Source: Bacillota bacterium
Lineage (GTDB): Bacteria > Bacillota > Sulfobacillia > RBS10-35 > JAJYVM01
Length of the DNA stretch: 6,137 nucleotides
NCBI GenBank assembly: GCA_021792015.1
Contig: JAJYVM010000245.1
Span: 1 to 6,137 of the forward strand
Reading direction: 5' to 3'
Shown: piece by piece, positions 1-5,913 of the stretch
Numbering within the stretch: position 1 is the first letter of the stretch
Layout: every line of letters starts with the position of its first letter
Position numbers and translations under genes: made by a program
The notes under the pieces: generated by a model
The model's database searches: none
What the model saw: only the letters and a program-made list of their open reading frames with translations
What the model was told of the DNA's origin: nothing

Positions 1-1310
1 CCGCCGGAGCTGCTGGCGAAGATCACGCCGGTGTCGGGCCGGACGGCGATCGAGGCGCTCTCGGCGCCACCAAAGTCGAACCACTCGCGGTCGAAGATGC
101 CCGACATCTCCGAACGGCTGGGCACCGACAGGGTGGTGTTGTCCTGCTGGCTGCCGTACAGGCGGTAGGGAGAGCGCCCATCGGTCACGACCTTGTAGAA
201 CTCGGCCGTCGGCTGGTTGTAGATCGTGGACCACGAGAAGCCGCCGTCGAAGCTGACGCACACCCCGCCGTCCTGGGCGATGATCATCCGCCGCGCATCC
301 CGCGGGTCGATCCACAGGTCGTGGTGGTCGGGGTGGGGCGTTGCCACCGGGCTGAACGTCCTGCCGCCGTCGATCGACCGCCACGCGAAGTTGTTCAGGG
401 CGTAGAGGGTGTCCGCGTCCTGGGTGTCGGCGTAGATGTTGCTGTAATACCAGGCGCGCGAGCGCAGGTCGCGCTGCTCGTTCAGCCGCTGCCAGCTGCG
501 CCCGGCGTCGTCGGAGCGGTGGATGCCGCCCTCGTCATGCTCCACCAGGGCCCAGATCCGGCCGGCGCGCACCGGGGAGACGGCGAGGCCGATGCGTCCG
601 ATCACGCCGCTCTGGGGCAGCCCCGGCGCACGGGTGATCTCGGTCCAGGTGTCGCCGCCGTCCGCCGACTTGAAGAGGCCCGAGCCGGGTCCGCCGCTGG
701 TCAGGCTCCACTCGGTGCGCCGCACCTGCCAGAGGGCCGCGTAGAGCACGCGCGGGTTCGTGGGGTCGAGGATCAGCTCGATGCAGCCCGTGTCCTCGTC
801 GCGGTAGAGCACCTTCTGCCACGTGCGGCCCCCATCCCGCGAGCGGTAGACGCCGCGGTCCGGCCCCGGCCCGTAGATGTGGCCCAGCGCGGCGACGTAG
901 ACGAGGTCGGGGTCGTCAGGATGCACGCGCACGCGGGCGATGTGACGTGTGTCGGCGAGGCCGAGGCGCTGCCAGCTCGCCCCGGCGTCCGTGGAGCGAT
1001 ACATGCCGTCGCCATAGGACACGTTGCCCCGGATCGAGCACTCGCCCATGCCGGCGTACACCACGTTGCTGTCCGACGGAGCGATGGCCAGAGCGCCGAC
1101 CGAAGCCGCGCCGAGCCAGCCATCGCCGACGTTCTCCCACGTGACGCCGCCGTTTGTGGTCTTCCAGATACCGCCGCCGCCGGCGCCGAAGTAGAAGGTC
1201 TGGGGCTCGCGCGGATCGCCGACGCAGGCCGACGAGCGCCCGCCGCGATGGGGGCCGACGCAGCGCCAGAGCAGCGAGGCGTAGGGTCCGATTCCGGCCG
1301 GGTCCGCCAT
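1..1310 (-). CDS. Sortilin/BNR-type Asp-box repeat protein, N-terminal 436 residues (3' end outside window)
   Basis: Partial gene, open to the left edge. The frame starts at ATG 1310 (MADPAGIGPY...) and has no stop down to base 1. Seven Asp-box-like repeats are visible: TTNGGVTW (about 51-58), STDAGASW (106-113), SRDGGRTW (157-164), SADGGDTW (215-222), SDDAGRSW (266-273), SIDGGRTF (312-319) and SFDGGFSW (353-360). An N-terminal GPHRGGR stretch (19-25) resembles the GPFRGGR opening of the large WD40/YVTN/BNR-like (VPS10/sortilin N-terminal-like) proteins, which I recall as often near 1000 residues. The repeats predict a beta-propeller; ligand and activity are unknown, and 'glycosyl hydrolase' labels given to this family are not supported by any catalytic motif seen here. 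ATG 1310 is preferred because GGAGGG lies 8 nt upstream; an in-frame ATG at 1328 is the alternative. Neither start provides a hydrophobic signal peptide, odd for a family usually exported. It is likely monocistronic, since katG ends 304 bp upstream. Confidence 0.85.
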   Translation of the reverse strand, partial: MADPAGIGPYASLLWRCVGPHRGGRSSACVGDPREPQTFYFGAGGGGIWKTTNGGVTWENVGDGWLGAASVGALAIAPSDSNVVYAGMGECSIRGNVSYGDGMYRSTDAGASWQRLGLADTRHIARVRVHPDDPDLVYVAALGHIYGPGPDRGVYRSRDGGRTWQKVLYRDEDTGCIELILDPTNPRVLYAALWQVRRTEWSLTSGGPGSGLFKSADGGDTWTEITRAPGLPQSGVIGRIGLAVSPVRAGRIWALVEHDEGGIHRSDDAGRSWQRLNEQRDLRSRAWYYSNIYADTQDADTLYALNNFAWRSIDGGRTFSPVATPHPDHHDLWIDPRDARRMIIAQDGGVCVSFDGGFSWSTIYNQPTAEFYKVVTDGRSPYRLYGSQQDNTTLSVPSRSEMSGIFDREWFDFGGAESASIAVRPDTGVIFASSSG

Positions 1311-1347
1311 GGGGGCATCCCTCCGCATTCGCTCACTTCGCACGCAT

Positions 1348-1374
1348 CCCCCGTGTTCCTCCCCCCGTGTTCCT
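1348..1374. repeat. Tandem duplication, 14-bp period, two copies
   Basis: The plus strand reads CCCCCGTGTTCCT at 1348-1360 and again at 1362-1374, identical over 13 bases with a 14-base period. On the minus strand the unit is AGGAACACGGGGG, about 40-60 bases upstream of the repeat-protein start codon. That location would suit an operator or part of a promoter, but two copies are also easily made by slippage. Function is unassigned. Confidence 0.7.
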
Positions 1375-1547
1375 GCCCGCTTGGTCCCGCCCTGGCGGCC
1401 GCGGCGGCAGGGTCCGGACTCCCTTGCTCGTGCGGGTCCGGCGGCGACGCGCCATGACGCCCTCGCCCCCTCGCACGGGGAAACCCGCATGCCCGGCCCA
1501 GGGCCGCCACCGCCCGCCCGGCAGATCGCCATGCTCGACGAGACGGA

Positions 1548-1572
1548 GCGCCCCAGGATGCTCCTGGGGCGC
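1548..1572 (-). terminator. Perfect 11-bp hairpin downstream of katG, candidate terminator
   Basis: GCGCCCCAGGA (1548-1558) and TCCTGGGGCGC (1562-1572) are exact reverse complements around a 3-base loop. The hairpin begins about 43 bases after the katG stop. There is no T-run after the stem on either strand, so it is not a textbook intrinsic terminator; it may end katG transcription, stabilise its 3' end, or simply mark the boundary. Confidence 0.5.
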
Positions 1573-1614
1573 CGCGGTGAAGCCCTATGTCACGAGCCCG
1601 GGCCCGAGCCGCGC

Positions 1615-3834
1615 TCAGCGCAGGTCGAAGCGGTCGAGGTTCATGACCTTGTCCCACGCCGCCACGAAGTCCTCCGCGAACTTCCGCCCGGCGTCGCCGC
1701 AGGCGTAGACCTCGGCGATGGCGCGCAGCTGGGAGTTGCTGCCGAAGATGAGGTCCACGGACGTGCCGGTCCACCGGACCCTGCCCGTCGCACGGTCGCG
1801 GCCCTCGTAGACGTGCTCGGTCGAGGTGGCGCGCCACTCCGTGCCCATGTCGAGCAGGTTCACAAAGAAGTCGTTGGTCAGCGCCTCGCGCCGGCTCGTG
1901 AAGACGCCGTGCGGGGAATGACCCGTGTTGGCCCCCAGGACCCGCAGGCCGCCCACCAGGACGGTCACCTCGGGCGCGGTCAGCCCGAGCAGGCTCGACC
2001 GGTCGATCAGCGCGTCCTCCGGCCGGCGGCGGTCTCCGGCGCGGAAGTAGTTCCGGAAGCCGTCCGCCGTCGGCTCGAGCACGGCGAAGGAGGCGGCGTC
2101 GGTCTGCTCGGCCGATGCATCCGTCCGTCCCGGCGCGAATGGAACCTGCACCTCGTGCCCCGCGTTCTTGGCGGCCTGCTCGACGGCGGCGCACCCGCCG
2201 AGGACGATCAGATCCGCCAGGGACACCCGCTTGCCACCGCGCTGGGACGCGTTGAAGTCGGACTGGATCTCCCCCAGGGTGTTCAGCGCCGTCGCCAGCT
2301 CGGCGGGGCTGTTGACCTCCCAGTCCTTCTGCGGCGCGAGGCGGACGCGCGCTCCGTTGGCGCCGCCGCGCTTGTCGCTGTCGCGGAAGGTCGAGGCCGA
2401 CGCCCACGCGGTCGCAACCAACTGGGAGATGGACAGACCCGAGGCCAGGATGCTGCGCTTGAGCGCCGCGATGTCATGGGCGTCGACCAGCGGGTGGTCG
2501 ACCGCCGGGACCGGGTCCTGCCAGATGAGCTGCTCGGTGGGGACCTCGGACCCGAGATAGCGGGTGATGGGCCCCATGTCGCGGTGGGTGAGCTTGAACC
2601 AGGCCCGCGCGAAGGCGTCCGCGAACTCGTCCGGATGCTCGTGGAAGCGCCGCGCGATCGGCTCGTAGATGGGGTCGAACCGCAGCGCCAGGTCCGTCGT
2701 GAGCATCATGGGGGCATGGCGCTTCGATGGATCGTGGGCGTCGGGCACGGTGTCGTCCGCGCTCCGGTCGGTGGGACGCCACTGGAAGGCGCCGGCCGGG
2801 CTCTTCACCAACTCCCACTCGTAGCCGAAGAGGTTGTCGAGGAAGCCGTTGTCCCACCTGGTCGGCGTGCTGGTCCAGATGACCTCGGGGCCGCCCGTGA
2901 TCGCATCATCGCCCTTGCCGGTTCCAAAGCTGTTCTTCCAGCCCAGACCCTGCTGCTCGATCGGGGCGCCTTCGGGCTCGGGTCCGACGTGCTCGGCGGC
3001 GGGCGCGGCCCCGTGGGTCTTGCCGAAGCTATGCCCGCCGGCGATGAGCGCCACGGTCTCCTCGTCGTTCATGGCCATGCGGGCAAACGTCTCGCGGACG
3101 TCACGGGCAGCGGCGACGGGATCGGGCTGGCCGTTCGGACCCTCGGGGTTCACGTAGATCAGGCCCATCTGCACGGCGGCAAAGGGATTGGCCAGCTGGC
3201 GATCGCCGCTATACCGCTCGTCGCCAAGCCAGGTCCGCTCCGGGCCCCAGTAGATGTCCTCCTCCGGCTCCCAGACGTCCTCCCGCCCGCCACCGAAGCC
3301 AAAGGTCCTGAAGCCCATGGACTCCAGGGCGCAGTTCCCGGCCAGGATCATCAGGTCGGCCCAGGAGATCTTCCGGCCGTACTTCTGCTTGACCGGCCAG
3401 AGCAGGCGGCGCGCCTTGTCGAGGTTGGCGTTGTCCGGCCAGCTGTTGAGCGGCGCAAACCGCTGCGTCCCCGAGCCGGCGCCGCCACGGCCGTCATGAA
3501 TCCGGTACGTACCCGCACTGTGCCACGCCATGCGGATGAACAGGGGCCCGTAGTGGCCGAAGTCGGCCGGCCACCAGTCCTGGGACGTCGTCATCACCTT
3601 GGCGATGTCCGCCTTCACGGCCGCGAGGTCGAGCGTGGCAAACTCGGCCGCATAGTCGAACTTGGCGCCCATGGGGTCGATCAGCGGCGAGTTCTTGGCG
3701 AGCGGCCGGAGGTTCACCTGCTCGGGCCACCACCGCTGGTTGGCCAGGGAACCGGTGAGGTTGCTCGGGCGCACGGCTGCGGGCGAGGACCCCTCGGGGC
3801 GGCCGGTCATCGGCTTGGCGTCGTCGTTGCTCAT
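1615..3834 (-). CDS. katG: Catalase-peroxidase KatG, complete
   Basis: KatG is a cytoplasmic haem enzyme that disproportionates hydrogen peroxide and also has peroxidase activity. The 739-residue length is normal for the two-domain family. Key residues, named by alignment to M. tuberculosis KatG: distal Arg101, Trp104 and His105 (RMAWHSAGTYR); Tyr227 and Met253, which with Trp104 form the Met-Tyr-Trp adduct needed for catalase activity; Asp134 (SWPDN); proximal His268 (GGHSFGKTHG) with Trp320 and Asp381; and the mobile arginine switch Arg418 (HRDMGP). The C-terminal domain (about 440-739) is complete and ends in FDLR. ATG 3834 is chosen because GGGAGGG lies 6 nt upstream and family homology begins there; the frame is open further upstream only because of a frameshift in furA. 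The position of M. tuberculosis Ser315 is Gly314 here. The gene follows the furA remnant by 56 bp, the usual furA-katG arrangement, and was probably once co-transcribed with it. Confidence 0.98.
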   Translation of the reverse strand: MSNDDAKPMTGRPEGSSPAAVRPSNLTGSLANQRWWPEQVNLRPLAKNSPLIDPMGAKFDYAAEFATLDLAAVKADIAKVMTTSQDWWPADFGHYGPLFIRMAWHSAGTYRIHDGRGGAGSGTQRFAPLNSWPDNANLDKARRLLWPVKQKYGRKISWADLMILAGNCALESMGFRTFGFGGGREDVWEPEEDIYWGPERTWLGDERYSGDRQLANPFAAVQMGLIYVNPEGPNGQPDPVAAARDVRETFARMAMNDEETVALIAGGHSFGKTHGAAPAAEHVGPEPEGAPIEQQGLGWKNSFGTGKGDDAITGGPEVIWTSTPTRWDNGFLDNLFGYEWELVKSPAGAFQWRPTDRSADDTVPDAHDPSKRHAPMMLTTDLALRFDPIYEPIARRFHEHPDEFADAFARAWFKLTHRDMGPITRYLGSEVPTEQLIWQDPVPAVDHPLVDAHDIAALKRSILASGLSISQLVATAWASASTFRDSDKRGGANGARVRLAPQKDWEVNSPAELATALNTLGEIQSDFNASQRGGKRVSLADLIVLGGCAAVEQAAKNAGHEVQVPFAPGRTDASAEQTDAASFAVLEPTADGFRNYFRAGDRRRPEDALIDRSSLLGLTAPEVTVLVGGLRVLGANTGHSPHGVFTSRREALTNDFFVNLLDMGTEWRATSTEHVYEGRDRATGRVRWTGTSVDLIFGSNSQLRAIAEVYACGDAGRKFAEDFVAAWDKVMNLDRFDLR

Positions 3835-3890
3835 GGCGCTCCCTCCCTGTTCATCTGAGTTCGCTTCATGTCGCGCCGGCTCATCTCGCC
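3835..3890 (-). promoter_or_regulatory. furA-katG spacer with katG ribosome binding site
   Basis: These 56 bases lie between the ancestral furA stop (TGA 3893-3891) and the katG ATG. GGGAGGG at about 3841-3847 is a strong Shine-Dalgarno sequence with a 6-base spacer and fixes the katG start. I see no separate promoter with confidence, although loss of furA would favour one. Confidence 0.7.
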
Positions 3891-4283
3891 TCACGCGGCG
3901 GCTGCCGCCTGCTGGCAGTCGGGGGCAACGCCCCCAATGGATGACCTCCGCCTCTTCGACGGTGACGAATCCGTGGCCATCAGCCGCCTGCAGGCACAGC
4001 GGCGCGCCCGCCGCGCAATCGAGTTCGCTCACGACGCCGCACACCCGGCAGACCGGGTGGTGGTGGTCGGCGACCCGGTCCTCGTAGCGCGCCGGCAAGT
4101 GCGCCGGGCTGGGACCGCCTGACGTCAGACGGCACCGCTCTGGGCCGCGCACGACCACCCCGGGCTCATCCGCCGAGCCGTGCCGATGGATGGCGGGGCA
4201 CCGCGCGCGGGACGGCCAGACGCCGCGCCGTCACATGAAGAGCGTGCTGGCGCAGAAAGGTCTGGAATATCTGCCGTGGGCAT
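3891..4283 (-). pseudogene. furA: FurA-type peroxide/iron-responsive repressor, broken by frameshifts, a stop and a deletion
   Basis: FurA binds DNA through an N-terminal winged helix and senses metal or peroxide through its C-terminal domain; it normally represses itself and katG. The family pattern can be read here only by changing frame. From ATG 4283 comes MPTADIPDL; after an extra T in the run 4256-4258 comes LRQHALHVTARRLAV; a second shift near 4186 gives HGSADEPGVVVR; a third near 4146 gives AAQSGAV. Then TGA (4127-4125) stands where the Ser of the SRQAV helix belongs, followed by RQAV. About 46 bases of the expected helix and wing are missing near 4112-4096. The C-terminal domain then reads intact: PARYEDRV, HHHPVCRVCG, AEVIHWGRCP. 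An extra C in the run 3925-3921 turns the expected CPDCQQAAAAA-stop into CPRLP and removes the stop, so the frame runs on into katG. The DNA-binding half cannot be made from any single frame. Several sequencing errors could mimic the single-base shifts but not the deletion and stop together. Confidence 0.85.
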
Positions 4284-4290
4284 GGTTACA

Positions 4291-4318
4291 CTATTAGTCG
4301 AGTTTTGGACTCCGTCAA
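4291..4318 (-). promoter_or_regulatory. Candidate promoter of the furA remnant (and katG), near-leaderless
   Basis: On the minus strand TTGACG (4318-4313) and TAATAG (4296-4291) are separated by 16 bases, close to a housekeeping sigma-factor promoter. The expected transcription start, 6-8 bases past the -10, falls at or next to the furA ATG (4283), so the transcript would be leaderless or nearly so, as described for furA of mycobacteria and Streptomyces. The A/T-rich block around 4284-4306 stands out from its GC-rich surroundings and could have been the FurA operator. This is a motif match only; no start site is shown. Confidence 0.55.
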
Positions 4319-4490
4319 CGCTTCGCGCGCGCACCCCGCCAGGGGTTTGTCGCAGCGAGCACAGACCGCGGTGATGCCGGCGGAGCCCGCGCCATATGAC
4401 AGGTTTGCCGGTCTTCCCGCCGCGCCGGCGCCGGCGCCAAGCCGTCCGTGCCGGGGGCCCACCGGCTCCGGGCGCGCGGCTCCGGCCACG

Positions 4491-5318
4491 ATGCTTCGTC
4501 CCCAGCGCCCGCGGCTGCCGGGGGCGGTTTCTCGCTCAGGCACGGAGGTGGGTCGGACCTTGCCGAAGGGTTGGCTGAGGCTCCTGGTCGCCGAGGCGCT
4601 GGGCACATTCTTCCTGGTGTTCCCGGGAGCAGGCGCGCCCATCCTGGACAAGGTGACCGGCGGATCGGTCGGCCTGCTCGGCATCGCCATCGCCAACGGC
4701 CTGGGTCTGGCCATCGGCATCACGGCGACGATGAACATCTCGGGCGGCGCCCTTAATCCCGCGGTGGCCATCGCCCTGTGGGCCGCCAAAAAGCTCAAGC
4801 CCGTCCTCGTCATCCCGTACATCCTCGCAGAGCTCGTCGGCGCCATCATCGCCGCGCTCCTGCTGGCGGCGATCTTCCCGGCCGCCGCCGCGGCCTCCAC
4901 CCACCTCGGCGCGCCCGCGCTGTCGCAGATCAACCCGGGCCAGGGCGTGCTGCTGGAGGGCTTCATGACGTTCCTGCTCGTCACGGCCGTCTTCCTCACG
5001 GCTGTGGACGAGCGCGCGCCGAAGGTCGGCGGCTTCGGCATCGGCGTCATCGTGATGGTCGACGTGCTGATGGGCGGGCCCCTCACGGGCGCCGCCATGA
5101 ACCCCGCTCGGGCCTTCGGGCCTGCCCTCGTGGCCGGCTTCTTCACGAACCAGTGGATCTGGTGGGTGGGTCCGATCCTGGGCGGTCTGCTGGCTGCGGC
5201 GCTGTACACCGGCGTGCTGGCCACCCGGACGCCGCCCGCCGCGCCCGCGCCGGCCCCGTCTCCCCGCTCCGGCCAGGCTGGTGCCGGCGGCCGCCAGGGC
5301 GGAGGCAAGCGGCGCTGA
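4491..5318 (+). CDS. MIP-family membrane channel (aquaporin/glycerol facilitator superfamily)
   Basis: Passive channel for water or small neutral solutes in the inner membrane. From ATG 4491 the protein has 275 residues. The first helix begins LLVAEALGTFFLVF (about 31-44), and both pore signatures are present: NPA at 89-91 (SGGALNPAV) and NPA at 204-206 (GAAMNPARAFGPAL), with the filter Arg207 after the second. Six hydrophobic segments with the two NPA half-helices fit the fold. By spacing from the NPA motifs, the other filter positions are Asn69, Val192 and Ala201, unlike AqpZ (Phe, His, Thr) or GlpF (Trp, Gly, Phe). The tail (about 247-275) is a Pro/Ala/Gly/Arg-rich low-complexity stretch. 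The start is uncertain: ATG 4491 lacks a clear ribosome site; ATG 4374 would add a Pro/Ala-rich extension; GTG 4548 or TTG 4560 (GGAGG at 4544-4548) would give a more usual N-terminus. It is divergent from the furA remnant, with about 207 bp between the two start codons. Confidence 0.93.
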   Translation: MLRPQRPRLPGAVSRSGTEVGRTLPKGWLRLLVAEALGTFFLVFPGAGAPILDKVTGGSVGLLGIAIANGLGLAIGITATMNISGGALNPAVAIALWAAKKLKPVLVIPYILAELVGAIIAALLLAAIFPAAAAASTHLGAPALSQINPGQGVLLEGFMTFLLVTAVFLTAVDERAPKVGGFGIGVIVMVDVLMGGPLTGAAMNPARAFGPALVAGFFTNQWIWWVGPILGGLLAAALYTGVLATRTPPAAPAPAPSPRSGQAGAGGRQGGGKRR

Positions 5319-5328
5319 GCTGACGGCC

Positions 5329-5342
5329 GCGACCGCGGTCGC
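5329..5342. terminator. 14-bp perfect palindrome just after the channel gene, weak terminator candidate
   Basis: GCGACCGCGGTCGC is its own reverse complement and starts 11 bases after the channel stop codon. As RNA it can only fold into a 5-bp stem with a 4-base loop and has no T-run behind it. It could be a transcript-end element, a protein-binding palindrome, or chance in GC-rich DNA. Confidence 0.25.
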
Positions 5343-5346
5343 ACCG

Positions 5347-5420
5347 TCCTCGCCCCCGCCCTCGTCCTCGTCCCCGCCCCCGCCCTCGTCCCCGTCCCCG
5401 CCCCCGCCCTCGTCCTCGCC
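5347..5420. repeat. Hexamer-based tandem repeat, 24-bp unit, C-rich on plus strand
   Basis: The array is built from hexamers TCCTCG, TCCCCG, CCCCCG and CCCTCG. Three copies of a 24-base unit can be aligned: 5347-5364 (lacking one hexamer), 5365-5388 and 5389-5412, with a partial copy to 5420. The second and third units differ by one base. The minus strand carries seven runs of three or more G within 5372-5409 with loops of 1-4 bases, a strong G-quadruplex motif. It lies between the channel gene and the small membrane gene. Both strands read as low-complexity peptide (Pro/Ser on plus; Gly/Asp/Glu or Gly/Arg on minus), with no support for a gene. Confidence 0.9.
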
Positions 5421-5567
5421 ACAAACGCCGAATCGACTGCGGACCCGTCGACGGCGGCGCCCCCGCGCCATCCATCCGCTCGACACGCGCGCCGGGGCCT
5501 TCGACGCGGCGCCCCACCCGCATACCCTGCTGTGACGCGGTGCGCGTCGCGGAGGGGGGCGGCCGGG

Positions 5568-5891
5568 ATGCGGCGGAGCCAAGACTGGCGCACGTGGCAG
5601 TATCGCTACGTCAGGGGTTGGGGCGGCGGACGGCGCGGCGACGTGCCGGTGGGGGCGCTGGTGCTGGCGGGAGTCGTGGTGCTGCTGGGGATCCTCCTAC
5701 TGCATGGCATCTGGGTGATCTTCCAGCACGCCTACCTCAACTCGTACCTCTACGTGCCCGGCACGCGGGTGACCTCGGCGTACTGGGCCGCCATCTGGTT
5801 CGCCGTGCGCTCGACCGTGCTGCTCGTGGCGCTGGTGGCGGCGGTGGTGACGCTGGTCGCCGTCGCGCTCGGCCGGGCGCGCCGCCGCTGA
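5568..5891 (+). CDS. Small two-helix membrane protein, function unknown
   Basis: The protein has 107 residues and I do not recognise a family. The N-terminus (1-26) is basic and aromatic (WRTWQYRYVRGW), followed by a hydrophobic helix at about 27-51 (VGALVLAGVVVLLGILLL), a polar aromatic loop at about 52-70 (QHAYLNSYLYVPG), and a second hydrophobic stretch at about 73-102 ending in the basic tail GRARRR. ATG 5568 is chosen because GGAGGGGGG ends 8 bases upstream; an in-frame GTG at 5532 would add 12 residues but has no comparable site. Basic residues flank the helix pair at both ends, so by the positive-inside rule both termini would be cytoplasmic with the loop outside. High third-position GC and two clean helices argue that it is real. 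It lies 249 bp after the channel gene, so co-transcription is uncertain. Confidence 0.7.
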   Translation: MRRSQDWRTWQYRYVRGWGGGRRGDVPVGALVLAGVVVLLGILLLHGIWVIFQHAYLNSYLYVPGTRVTSAYWAAIWFAVRSTVLLVALVAAVVTLVAVALGRARRR

Positions 5892-5913
5892 GGGCGGCCA
5901 CCCGTCAGCGGCG
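5883..5913. terminator. Inverted repeat holding both convergent stop codons, candidate bidirectional terminator
   Basis: CGCCGCTGA (5883-5891) and TCAGCGGCG (5905-5913) are exact reverse complements separated by 13 bases. The left arm ends with the TGA of the small membrane gene; the right arm begins with the complement of the TGA of the minus-strand gene. Symmetry and position between convergent genes suit a two-way terminator, but no T-run follows on either side. Confidence 0.5.

Larger units (their letters stand above)
1311..1614. other. Non-coding spacer between katG and the repeat-protein gene
   Basis: This 304-bp stretch lies downstream of katG and upstream of the repeat-protein gene, both on the minus strand. 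No frame in it looks like a gene; open frames crossing it are long shadows of katG or the repeat gene. It holds the repeat gene's ribosome binding site (GGAGGG near 1317-1322), a 14-bp tandem duplication (1348-1374) and a hairpin (1548-1572). I see no convincing -35/-10 pair for the repeat gene. Confidence 0.7.

Noticed and set aside
773..2407. 544-residue minus-strand frame spanning the end of katG and the repeat gene
   Set aside because: It runs out of frame through both katG and the Asp-box repeat protein; composition is Arg/Gly/Pro-rich, a shadow.
1309..3858. 849-residue open frame on the plus strand opposite katG
   Set aside because: It is antisense to an intact, fully recognisable katG. 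GC-rich coding DNA leaves long open frames on the other strand; the peptide is Gly/Arg/Val/Pro-rich with no known domain.
1615..4158. A true FurA-KatG fusion protein of 847 residues
   Set aside because: The continuous frame exists only because of the extra base at 3921-3925. The N-terminal furA part is in other frames, and katG has its own strong ribosome site and normal start at 3834.
5347..5420. CRISPR-like array
   Set aside because: Units are directly contiguous and hexamer-based, with no unique spacers.
5281..5535. Pro/Ser-rich 84-residue plus-strand frame over the tandem repeat
   Set aside because: It is the translation of the hexamer array plus flanks, overlaps the channel end, and has no ribosome site or family similarity.
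4286..5593. 435-residue open frame on the minus strand opposite the channel gene
   Set aside because: It is antisense to a clear two-NPA channel and runs through the tandem repeat as low-complexity Gly/Arg; no family features.
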